From assembly GCA_905221605.1 (NCBI GenBank), contig CAJNDS010000202.1, positions 770,404 through 834,403 on the forward strand: a stretch of DNA of 64,000 nt. Reading direction: 5' to 3'. The notes below the pieces were generated by a model, which did not search any database, was not told the DNA's origin, and saw only the letters and a program-made list of their open reading frames with translations. Made by a program: the position numbers and the translations under genes. This DNA is from Symbiodinium natans (Eukaryota; Sar; Dinophyceae; Suessiales; Symbiodiniaceae). This document shows, piece after piece, positions 21,310 to 31,895 of the stretch (its first letter is position 1; each line of letters opens with the position of its first letter).

Positions 21310-24300
21310 TGGGGATGGCAACTGGCAAAGCCCCATCGACCGGACCTTAAATGAAATTGGCTCGACACCGCAACGGGCTGAGTTTCATCCGGGCAGCTGG
21401 CTTAGCACAGGGCCAGGTCCGGCGGACCTTTTTTTGGATCACCATGGCAGAGTTTCAAGCATCGCTCGATCCGCATTGGGTTGCACACTTGTCCACTCGA
21501 AAGCCATCCCGGGCGAGCACCTGGCCACAAATGCACTCACAAACTGCAGGATCCAACCTGCAAAAGTGAACCCAACTGACGTCAAGACTCACTTAAGCCA
21601 CTTATGCTTGTTTGCACTTGCAGTCACTTGTACTTCTTCCAAGCCTCAGATTGCAAGTCGGCCCGAACTGCGGCCACCAGCCTCGGCATGCTTCGGCAAA
21701 AGACTACGTCAAGCGTGTAGCGGGGAGTTGTGCTGAGCACACCGCGATGCAATGGCTTTCTCTTCATGGCTGGATCGCAGGAAACCTGCGCAGTTAAGTG
21801 GGCGGCAGGCTTCGCCGGTTTTGCACACGTGTTGCTGGGCTGAACCCAACTCTGAGGGTTGGACTCACAGCACCTGCTCCGGCGACCTAGAGCTCCGGCA
21901 GAGAGAAACTCGCAAAAGCTCACGTGTCCAAACCAACTTAAACTGTTCTTGTGCGGCTTTGCAGCTATGAACGGAAGCAGCCAGCTTCTCATATGCTGAC
22001 CTGCAACAGGCATGTTAGGTACTCTGTCTTGCTGCGGGGGTGCTGCAATCAGTGGGAGTGACAGCCTTGTTCGCTTCGTTGACTTTCGGACACGGAAGTG
22101 GCCGCGACATGACGGCCCTTGATCCAAACGATGCGAGATCGTCAAAGAAAACGTCGCCTTTTCCCAGATGAACAGCTCGTCTATGATAAGCTCCTGTACA
22201 TCCGACTGCTGTGTTCACTACACGCAAGCAGCGGCTCCACGACGCGCACTTCGATGTCGACCAAGTGCTGCAAACGGTTAGATCCCAGTGCTACTTTGCT
22301 CCGTTTTGGCAAGTTGGCCCTCAGCTGAATGCAACCGACCATGTCAAATGCTTGCCAGTGTTTCATTGACATGTTTGAATGTGCATCTGTTCATTTCTCA
22401 GGCCCATCAACCTGACATGTCGAACGTACTGAAGGTTGCAAGCTTGACAAACACAAACAGTTCGTACACATTAAATGCAGTTCGTCTTGCCATTTTATGC
22501 CAGGGCTGGGCATGTGATCTCCATGGTTTTAACTAAAACGGCTGTTGCCACGACAAGTAGTCCTGCCAACATGCATCATGCCGGACCTTTTTGGAACCGC
22601 TTCGTGCTACAGGGAAAAAACGTTTGTGGGACAACGCCCCGGCAGCCAACAGCCCTACCACTGCATTCACTGTCACAGAATTATGCGGGTACTTGACTCT
22701 TGCACATGCAGCCTGTATTGAAACATGTTGGGCACCGTCATACACAGCTGCAAAATGCTGCAACACATGTGAACGAATGCGTTCAAACATCCTGATTTCA
22801 AACACGGCGAACATGATCCGGACCTTGTTCAAAGGCAAATCCATTAGCGAGATGGAGGGCAACCAAAGTTTTCGCGAAAAATTGGCACAGGGGCGGATAC
22901 CATTAGAATGCAAACAAACATAAGCAACAACCCAACCACTTCAGTTGAAAGTATACACTGGGCCCCCATTGCAGCCCTGGGGTAACGTCTCGACCAAGCA
23001 AAATCGTCTGCACACGAAACATGAAAAAGGGAGTGATGGGAGAAGCATGGCGGCATCATGTCGGGATTGCGGTGTCTGCACCACACCTTTCTTGCAGGAA
23101 AGAGAAAACCAGGAGCAGGGCGGCATGCCCAGGCGTGCATCATTGTCGCTTTGGCAAGCAAACCTGGAAAAATCAAAGCAAACTGCAAAATGTTGGCACA
23201 CAACTTTGCATCTTGATCCGGAAACGACGGTTCCAACGGCGTAAGGCCTCACCTCACCAGTGCATTGTCCTCCGTCCAAGCAATAAAGTAATGTTGCATC
23301 CCGGCCGGAGAGAACCATGATCAACAGGGCATGTCCCTGCACGAACCACCATACGCAGTCAATGCAGGATCACATCAAACACCTCTGCAAAGTTGGCTTG
23401 AAAAAGGGACAGGGAAGTTGACCCTTGACATAACCGAGAAAACAAGCTGGATGTTCGGGGTTTGACCATGGCACCCAATTGGGGGCCCCTCTCGGTCTAA
23501 TCTTCGGGTCGAACATCCGTCAACCAGAAGCTCAAGCACCAGTTGCTTCGCCAATGCATGCCAACCGCCTCACGACAGGGCGAATAGCCCAACTTCCGCC
23601 ATCCCCAAAGAGAACCTATGGAAGGGCTCTGTTTGGGCCAAGAAAATTTTTCAATTTCAATAGCAGGTACCTCCGTGAGACCATTGAGCATGTCCAAGGA
23701 TAAATTTCGCCTGCACAGAAAGACTGGACCCCGCAAAAATGGAAGGGTGGGTAGCAGCAAAAATCCCCACAAGGGATTAAAGGTACAACTTCAAGAAAAG
23801 CGCATGCCCAGAGCGCACGCCTGCCCCACGAAACAGAAATGCGATCACGTTTTTTGTTTTGGTCTGTAAGGTTTGGAACGGCTGAAAATTCAAGCTTTGG
23901 ACGCGGTAACCGAGCACACGCCCTTTTGCAAAGCTGGGTGTTTGGAAGTTGCATCGTAGAAACAGCACAGTTTGCACGCCGAGAATGCCATGCCTGCCAC
24001 ACGAAACAAAGCTCCGGTCAGATTTTGAAAAGTGTCTTTTTGCTGCGTTTATGGTTTGGAAACGCTTAAAATCAAGCGTTGAATGCTTTCGTCGCCCACA
24101 CGACATGGCCTTGTGGCTGCTCTCACAAACAGATGCACTAGCAGAAGCATGCGCGTAATCATCGTTCGGGCATTCATGACCGGGTGAACGGATAAACTGG
24201 TAGCCTTGTAGCATGGACGTTCTCAAATAGACAGATGAGTAGGTGCGAAACCGCAGGAGAGCTTCCTTGAGGATGTGACACCAGAAGCGACGCAGCTCTA

Positions 24301-26151
24301 GCATGGACGTCATCGTCGTGTGACATGGATGCTTTGGCCAATGAGTGCAAGAGATCTTTCATGACAAGGAAACCAACGGCCTAACATTTGACTCTTGAGC
24401 ACAGCCAGCCTGCGCGCCTGTTGGCTGTTTGTAGGAGCCCGATAGATCTTGATGCTCCTTTTTGTCCTTTTGTAGTGGGGTGCATGCTCATGTGGTTTGG
24501 CCAAAGGTCGTAAATCCTAGAGAGCCGGAAGCACCTCACTTTGCATGTCACAGTAAAAGCCGGAGAGCTTTTGCAATTGAAGCCAAGCATCACAGCATGT
24601 CTCAGTATAAACTTCGACACTGGAATCACTGGCTCAAGAATCACATGGAAAATGTGAAGTGCCCACAGGGTTTGTGGCATTGGGGTTGGGGTTGAAGGGA
24701 ATTGTGTTGTTTGGTTGTTTGCAGCACGACGCTCGCGAACTCGGATGCAACAGCAGCAGCAGCAGCAGCAGTAGCAAAGTCGAGGTCGGCTTTGCAGTTC
24801 CAGTCCGTGTCATTGCAGTGATTGCAGCCACAAGGGAGACTTCATGGAGGTAGCATGTCATCCATAACGTATTTCAAATCCACCACACATCCGTGAATAG
24901 AAAGAAAAACAAAACAATCAAACATTTATAATTCAGTGTTCGCGCTGCTCGCTCTTTGTTGCCCGGCACAGCCGAGTCAAGGGAAGGTTCACTGACACTT
25001 GGAGTGTCATGCTGCAGCACTGAGAGTGCACACCACACACTGAGAGTGTAATGCCACATGACTCGAGCGTGCAACTGATGCACGCATATCACTTGACTGT
25101 GCTAAGTTGAAGCAAGAGATTGATCAGAAAGGAAACAAGTCACGCTGTCCACCACGACGTTGGGTAGGAATCAACTCATCTCGCGAAGGTGGGTCTGCCA
25201 AGTTGCTATGGCTGGGAACTCTGTGGAACCAGGGCAAGCAAGGACTGGCCTCATCTGCCAACTCCAGATGTAGCAGCTCTCTCCAACTGACATCACGCGA
25301 ACCATTCCTGCATGAGCTCAAGACACCAGAATGGTCGACCAAAAAGAAGCACCTGTCCCCCAGTCGTGGACTTCCACAGAATGGAACCTCTTCTTCTCAG
25401 CACAGATAGCGCGAGGTTGTCGTGTTTGTCATCTTCTGCCCTGGTGTGCAGAAAGAGCGCAGACAAGTTGCTGTACAGCTCGCATCTTCTTGAGTCGCGT
25501 CTTCGAATCCGGAGATCCAGAGACAACGCATTCTTGCAAACTGCCGTGGAAAAGCAGCGAAACTTGCTGACTTGGATGTTTTTCCCGTGCAAGGGCCTGG
25601 CTGGTAGCATGCTTCATGCCAATTCGCAGCAGCGCCTTCACGCTGAACTCAAGCTATGGCACGGTTCATGCCATTCGAAGGGACTTCCAGACTTGCAGAC
25701 TTTCAGATGTCCAAAGCCCGCTTGTGTCACCTCAACTTGCGACTTTCACGTCCAACATCCAGCCATGGCATAAAGGAAAGTTTGAGCAGCATCGTCCCTT
25801 GTCCGTTCCCGAAAGCGCAGAACTGCACCAAAAAGTCCGTACACCAAGGGTCGCGTATCCGTGCGTTCTTCTTGTCAAGGGAAAGATGCACTTGGTCAGC
25901 CTTGCTCTTGAAAAACGGAAAGGCAAGGACAAGGAAGTAGCATGTAGCACAACCTGATGATCCAAAGGGTAAGGTGTTGGAAACAAACCAATGCCCAAAC
26001 TGCGTGGGATTTTATGTTGGCACTGCCCAGAACCCTTCACGCCAGCACTGCTGCAAGGCCTGGACTGAGTTGTGGATGTTTTCAAAAACATGCTTGGTCC
26101 TAGAGGCTCCGCTAAGGCACGTCGTCATGGTCCTACCGCTGGCTTCTGCGT
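21310..26151. other. No firm gene; weak minus-strand coding hints and a (GCA)n run
   Basis: Blocks with protein-like composition on the minus strand occur at about 22330-22030 (LGKGDVFFDDLASFGSRAVM) and 24300-23780, but no family was recognised. A diverged direct duplication lies at about 23770-23935 versus 23950-24110 (both with gtttggaa...aaaat.caagc..tg). A (gca)n run lies at 24748-24773. DNA up to 26151 is the left flank of the copia element. Confidence 0.35.
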
Positions 26152-26682
26152 TGAAACTCGTGGCACAGCTACGGGGCCTAAGGGACCTCAGGTCAAGACT
26201 ACACTCAACCCTCACAGCACGAAGTGCGGACTCTTTTCACTGCGCTGTTCACAGCTTCTCGAGCTCCGCTCGTCTTGAGCCAATGCGAGCACGGCTCTCC
26301 AGCTTCAAACACTGTCTGCCAGACATGGGAAAACAAAGGTACTTCAGGTGAAAACACTCAGCCATGGAACTTCTACTCCTAAACACTGTGGGTAGGTTCC
26401 TAGCACCTCTTAGGTGCTCTGCTGAGCTCTGTGCAGACCTAAACTGGCTTGAGTCACTCCTGGTCACCAAATACCAGGTCACAAACAGGAAACGAGTTCC
26501 GACAAACGAGTTTCGAGAAAACGAACAGAAAACGGTTCTTCCCACTCAAAAACAAGGTCTCACCAAGCCAAAAGAAATCTGCACTGCCTGACATGTCCTC
26601 GTGCCTATGCTTCACACTCATAGCAGACAACTCAAGTGCACATCACGTGTCAACTGGGAAATTAGGAGGGTCACATATATCA
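26152..26682 (-). repeat. Distal (3') LTR of the copia element
   Basis: 531 bp, beginning TGATATATGTGACC and ending GAGTTTCA in the sense (minus) direction, with TG...CA termini. It matches 40650-41180 except T at 26662 versus C at 41160. Reverse-strand positions 26294-26274 contain a DinoSL-like word. Confidence 0.95.
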
Positions 26683-29189
26683 CTCGAAAGCGGACTGCGT
26701 CGCTTGCCAGGTTAGGCTCTTCGGAACCGAAGTTCCGGGAAGCATTAACAAAGCACTGAAAGAAACTCTCGAGGTGACCTTGGCCTGCTTAACACGGCCG
26801 AACTATGTGCAGGATCACCGAGAGAAAGCACTGAGGGCTTAACCAGTTCCGCGAGAAGCTCGGCGGCCAACGGCTACTCACTGGTTTGGCACTGTACAAA
26901 GCCCTAGGCAAATGTTCTGCAGGTTGAACTGCCTGGTCTGTACTGCCTACCCTATAAGCCCTGCCTGTACAGGGGAGAAGCTCACCCATTCGGCTCACTC
27001 AGAAAAGGCAGAAGGTCTGGAACCGACACACGGGCTATGCCTGTACGAACTGCAGACAAGTGGATTGGCAAAGTCGCCAACCTCCGGGGCAGGCCTAAGC
27101 TTTCTCGCTCTTACTCACTTAGGCCCCAGAAACCCATGCCGCAGCAGCTCTGAGCTCCTGTTTGCCCCGTATGCTGACCTGGTTTTCTCGCACTTACTCA
27201 CCAGGTAGGAGGAACCAGCTTTCTCGCTCTTACTCACTGGTTCAACCCCAGCGGCTCCAGAAGGACCCACACCACTTGCACGCAGGGAGGGCTTGGTTGA
27301 TTTGGGCATCACAGTTGGGCCGGCTTTCGGGCTCCGAGCCACAGCCTTTAACCTCCGCAATCTGGTGCCACTGGCTGTCCGTCAGCCTAAGTTATGGTCC
27401 CTAACAAACAACGCCTGCCGCTAGGCATTCTCCTGGCTGGGCTTGCACCAACAGGAGAAAAACAACACACCCTGCAGGAAAAACAAAGGAAATCCTCGGC
27501 AGGCCAAACACGGGTAACCCCAAACTGATGCCGGGCAGCTTGCCCTCGGCCACAACCGGCCGGAAAGTACTAGGATCCTCGTCCGTTCCCCAACATCTCA
27601 GCGCGCACCCTCCCCTCATCAACCAGTGAGGATCTTCAGGGTCCGGTTCTAACGTTATCCTTTCGGGCGCTGTGTTTGCGAGAACCCCGTGTTGGGCCTG
27701 TGGAAGACCCGCAAGCTCCTGAGCCCGAAAACCCGGTCCAGCGGTCTGCTCTACAGACCGAACAAGGGGGCCAAACCGGTGTCAGGCTGTACTAAAGCCA
27801 CATCAAGGCGGCTTGTCCTGCAGGGTGACCAACGGAACGACTGCGAATATTCCGATGGATGGATCTGGGTATGTGCCGGGACTGAGCACTTGCTTGCTTG
27901 CATTCTTACACCTGCAACCTTATGCGATCAAAGCATGATCCAATTCTATGCAAGATTCTTTTTGGTGCCCTGAGGCACTCACAGTTTGTGAACGGACTCG
28001 AAAGACCGTCACTGATTGAAACGGGGAGAAGCCTCACCCTGGGTGAAAGGATTCCGGAGGGGAGAGTCTCGCCCTTGATTCTGGCAGGGCCAAGCTCCTG
28101 CAATTTGGGTGGGTTGGGGCTGTAGTAGGTCAGACCTCCCATGGGATGTCTTCCAAATCTTCAAAGCCACACACTTGCCAATCACTGCTGCATGCTTGCT
28201 TCTGGGGAGTCTGGATCCTGAGAACACCCTTCCTCAAGGAAGGTCCAGCCATGTGCGCTGGCTGCAGAAGACAGCGGAACCAGCGAAGGCTCTGCGGGCT
28301 GCGTAACTTGGTGACCTAACTGACGCAAGTCAGCAAGGGAAGCGTCGTCCAGGAACACCGGTCTCCTAACTGCTTGGTCAAAACTCGGCCAGCTCCACGT
28401 GCAAGCTAGAAAGTTTTCAAGACAAAGGGCACAGTGGAGCTCGATGCGTCTTCCATCCTCTCCGTGCAGGATCGCTGGTTGCCTTTTCCCAGGACCTGGC
28501 ACGAAACTGAGGTTATGGGTTGGAATATTACCACAGCCAGTGCAGTTAAAGTTAAACAGGCGAAGCCGCTGCACGGGCGGGTCGCCCCCCGTTCCCCCGT
28601 GGAGCTCTGCTGGGTCTTCCATGCATCGCCATTGCCCACAAGGTCCGGCTCTGACTGTTTTGCCGGATTTGCTGGTGCGAACAAAATACACGCTGCTGTC
28701 CTCTGAGAGGAGCAGCCATTCTTTCCGGCCCTTGTGAAACCAGCGAAAGCAGAGTGCTTGGTGGAAAGTCCTGCCTTGGCTGGAGCCACAATTGGCTCTA
28801 TGGGCCCAAGTTCGCTCTGCACTTGCCAGGCTGCTCGAGCAACTTACCTGGTCTTCCAAGGCTGGAGAAACTCCACAGCCGGCTGTAAGAGGACTCGCAT
28901 AAGGGAAGAGTTCCCCAAGCCGGAATGCTTTGCCCTCCAGTCGGGCCGTGCCTTCTTGCTGGCTCTTTGCAGAACAAGTTTGGTGAGATGACTCAAACCC
29001 TTCACTTGCTTGCAGTGAGGATCTCAACTGCACAGGTGCTCTGGACATGGCTCTAATGAAGGCTGTGAGAAGCAGGCCTGGTACCCAAAGCAGTTAGGGG
29101 ACTCGAGGCTGGTTCGCACAGCTACCGCTCTGCTACCTGTGCACCCCACCGGGGTTGAGCCGAGATCTTGAGCCAGGTCACATATATCA
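26683..29189 (-). repeat. 2.5-kb unit A (direct repeat of unit B)
   Basis: 2507 bp, roughly 90% like the next unit by eye, with several indels. In the sense (minus) direction it begins TGATATATGTGACC, the same 14-mer that opens the LTR, followed by TGGCTCAAG; it ends GCTTTCGAG. It contains a 288-codon Cys-rich ORF in its first third. The remaining 1.5 kb is apparently non-coding and has three GTGAGTAAG-containing repeats. Lack of a ...CA end argues against the unit being an ordinary LTR. Confidence 0.85.
28182..29048 (-). CDS. Cys-rich ORF of unit A (288 codons)
   Basis: Starts MSRAPVQLR and is homologous to the 305-codon ORF of unit B. Conserved features are RANCG, HQALCFRW, GPCGQWRC, FNCTGCGNIPTHN and ELHCALCLENF. 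The paired CxxC motifs (CTGC and CALC) suggest a zinc-binding fold. Both copies remain open despite nucleotide divergence, and most changes I saw are conservative or outside the Cys blocks. The C-terminus differs from that of unit B because of an indel near 28190. No named family was recognised. It could be an accessory protein of the retroelement or a captured host gene. Confidence 0.55.
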   Translation of the reverse strand: MSRAPVQLRSSLQASEGFESSHQTCSAKSQQEGTARLEGKAFRLGELFPYASPLTAGCGVSPALEDQVSCSSSLASAERTWAHRANCGSSQGRTFHQALCFRWFHKGRKEWLLLSEDSSVYFVRTSKSGKTVRAGPCGQWRCMEDPAELHGGTGGDPPVQRLRLFNFNCTGCGNIPTHNLSFVPGPGKRQPAILHGEDGRRIELHCALCLENFLACTWSWPSFDQAVRRPVFLDDASLADLRQLGHQVTQPAEPSLVPLSSAASAHGWTFLEEGCSQDPDSPEASMQQ

Positions 29190-31728
29190 CTCGAAAGCGG
29201 GCTGAGTCGCTAGCCAGGTTAGGCTCTTCGGAACCGGAGTTCCGGTAGGTGTTAACTATGCACGGAAAAGGGACTCTCGAGGTGTCCTTGGCCTGCTTGA
29301 CACGGCCGTACTATGTGCAGGGAGCACCGAGAGAAGAAAAAGGGCCTAACCAGATCCGCGAGAAGCTCGGCGGCCTACGGCTACTCACTGGTTTGGCACT
29401 GTACAAAGCCCTAGGCAAAATGTTCTGCAGGTTGAACTGCCTGGTCTGTACTGCCTACCCTATCAGCCCTGCCAGTACAGGGGAGAAACTCACCCACTTC
29501 CGGCTCACACAGAAAAGGCAGAAGGTCAGGAACCGATACATGGGCAATGCCTGTACTAAACTGAACGCAAGTGGCTTGGCAAAGTCGCCAACCTCCGGCA
29601 CAGGCCTAGGCTTTCTCGCCCTTACTAACCTAGGCCCCAGGAACTCATGCCGCAGCAGCACTGAGCTCCTGTTAGCCCCGTTTGCTGACCTGGCTTTCTC
29701 GCACTTACTCACCAGGGAGGGGAACCAGCTTTCTCGCTCTTACTAACTGGTTTACCTCAGCGGCTCCAAGGAGCCCATACCACTTGCACGCAGGGAGGGC
29801 TTGGTTGATTTGGGCAGCTCAGTTGGGCAGGCTTTCAGGCACCGAGCCACAGCCTTTAACCTCCACAACCTGGTGCCTCTGGCTGTCCGTCAGCCAAGCA
29901 TTGGTCCCTAACAACAACGCCAGCCGCTAGGCTTCCTCCAAGATGGGCTTGCACCACCCGGAGAGAAACAGCAGCACCCTGCAGGAAACTCAAAGGAAAT
30001 CCTCGACAGGCCAAACACGGGTAACCCCAAACTGGGTGAGTGGCGGCAAGCCCTAAAACCTCAATCGGGTGGGAGACCCGCTTGTTCTCAGCTACCGGAA
30101 CCTCGTCCGGCGTCTCCCTGTCCATTCCAGTCCCCTCAGCGCCCTCCCTCCCCTCATCAACCAGTGAGGATCTTCAGGGTGCGGTTCTAACGTTATCCTT
30201 TCGTGCGCTGTGTTTGCGAGAACCCCGTGTTGGGCCTGTGGAAGACCCACAAGCACCTGAGCCCGAAAACCCGGTCCAGCGGTCTGCTGCACAGACCGAG
30301 CAAAGGGGCCGAACCGGTGTCAGGCTGAACAAAAGCCGCATCGAGGCGACCTGTCCTGCAGGGTGTCCATCGGAACAACTGCGAAAATATTCCGACGGAT
30401 GGATCTGAGTACGTGCCGGGACTGAGCACTTCTGCTTGCATTCTTACAACCTGCAACCTCATGCGATCATTAAATGATCCAATTCTATGCAAGATTCTCC
30501 GTGGTGCCCTATGGCACTCTCAGTTTGGGAACGGACTCACAGGACCGTCGCTGATTGGACGGGGAGAAGCTTCACCCGTGACAAAGGGATTCCGGAGGGT
30601 GAGCATCTCACCCTTGATTCTGGCAGGGCATAGCTCCTGCAATTTGGGTGGGTTGGGGCCGGATTAGGTCAGACCTCCCAGGGGACGTCTTCCAAGTCTT
30701 CAAAGCCACACACTAGCCAATCACTGTTGCCTACTTCTTCTGGGGAGTCTAGATCCTGAGAACACCCTTCCTCAAGGAAGGTCCAGCCATGTGCGCTGGC
30801 TGCAGAAGACAGCGGCGCCAGCAAAGGTTCTACGGGCTCCGTACCTTGGTGACCTAACTGACGCAAGTCAGCAAGGGAAGCGTAGTCCAGAAACACCGGT
30901 CTCCTAACTGCTTGGTCGAAACTCGGCCAGCTCCACGTGCACGCTAGGAAGCTTTCTAGACAAAGGGCACAGTAGAGCTCGATGCGTCTTCCATCCTCTC
31001 CATGCAAGATCGCTGGTTGCCTTTTCCCAGGACCGGGCAAGAAGTTGAGGTTATGGGTTGGAATGTTACCACAGCCAGTGCAATTGAAGTTCAAAAGGCG
31101 AAGCCACTGCACGGGCGGGTCGCCTCCCGTTCCCCCGTGGAGCTCTGCTGGGTCTTCCATGCATCTCCATTGCCCACAGGGTCCGGCTTGGACTGTTTTG
31201 CCGGATTTGCTGGTGCGAACAAAATACACGCTGCAGTCCTCGGAGAGGAGCAGCCACTCTTTCCGGCCCTTGTGATGCCAGCGAAAACAGAGTGCTTGGT
31301 GGAAAGTCCTGCTTTGGCTGGGACCACAATTGGCTCTATGGGCCCAAGTTCGCTCTGGATTTGCCAGGCTGCCCAAGCATCTTACCTGGTCTTCCAAGGC
31401 TGGAGAAACTCCACAGCCGGCTGTAAGAGGACTCGCATAAGGGAAGAGTTCCCCAAGCCGGGCTGCTTCGCCCTCCAGTCGGGCCGTGCCTTCTTTCTGG
31501 CTCTCTGCATCGCAAGTTGGGTGAGAAGACTCCAACCCGTCACTTGTTGGCAGTGAGGGTCTCGACTGCACAGGTGCTCTGGACATGGCTCAAATGAAGG
31601 CTGTGAAAAGCAGGCCTGGTACCCAAAACAGTTAGGGGACTCGAGGCTGGTTCACACAGCTACCGCTCTGCTACCTGTGCACCCCACCGGGGTTGAGCCG
31701 AGACCTTGAGCCAAGGTCACATATATCA
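29190..31728 (-). repeat. 2.5-kb unit B (direct repeat of unit A)
   Basis: 2539 bp, directly adjoining unit A. In the sense direction it starts TGATATATGTGACC and then TTGGCTCAAG, immediately after the purine tract of the copia element. It carries a 305-codon ORF starting about 120 nt downstream. Differences from unit A include a replaced segment near 30030-30120 and scattered substitutions. Confidence 0.85.
30669..31586 (-). CDS. Cys-rich ORF of unit B (305 codons)
   Basis: Starts MSRAPVQSRPSLPTSDGLES. It shares the whole Cys pattern with the unit A ORF: RANCG, HQALCFRWHHKGRKEW, GPCGQWRC, FNCTGCGNIPTHNLNF, ELYCALCLESF. A Trp-rich CTWSWPSFDQAV segment and a C-terminal HGWTFLEEG are also conserved. 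It ends with an extension (GFEDLEDVPWEV) that unit A lacks. The ORF starts about 120 nt from a spliced-leader-like word at the unit's start, which would give a normal 5' leader. Function is unknown; zinc binding is inferred from the CxxC pairs. Confidence 0.55.
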   Translation of the reverse strand: MSRAPVQSRPSLPTSDGLESSHPTCDAESQKEGTARLEGEAARLGELFPYASPLTAGCGVSPALEDQVRCLGSLANPERTWAHRANCGPSQSRTFHQALCFRWHHKGRKEWLLLSEDCSVYFVRTSKSGKTVQAGPCGQWRCMEDPAELHGGTGGDPPVQWLRLLNFNCTGCGNIPTHNLNFLPGPGKRQPAILHGEDGRRIELYCALCLESFLACTWSWPSFDQAVRRPVFLDYASLADLRQLGHQGTEPVEPLLAPLSSAASAHGWTFLEEGCSQDLDSPEEVGNSDWLVCGFEDLEDVPWEV

Positions 31729-31737
31729 ACTCCCCCT
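31729..31737 (-). other. Polypurine tract of the copia element
   Basis: In the sense direction AGGGGGAGT lies directly before TGATATATG, the usual placement of the plus-strand primer next to the U3 start of an LTR. Here the following sequence is unit B and not the 531-bp LTR. Confidence 0.75.
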
Positions 31738-31895
31738 CATGACCAAGAGTTTCACTGTTGGTCACGTCAACTAAGCTCCACGCAAAGTCAACTAAGCTCC
31801 TCGCCGGGCCATGGATTCCGGCGCATTCCTCAGTCCTAGACCGCTGCACTGCTACAGACCGCTGGAGGTCGACTAACTCTCGCAAAGTAACCGAA

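Noticed and set aside
24628-24642. ctggctcaag as a possible spliced-leader end
   Set aside because: Only nine bases match and nothing upstream resembles the leader. Similar 8-9 base matches near 14970, 15238 and 58150 show the background rate.
30066-30080. gggtgggagacccgc resembling the 3' internal promoter part of 5S rRNA
   Set aside because: No matching 5S box A or helix I sequence is present around it, and unit A lacks the segment.
26683-31728. Units A and B as ordinary long LTRs
   Set aside because: They share the TGATATATGTGACC start but end in TTTCGAG with no CA terminus, and the opposite LTR of the element is only 531 bp.
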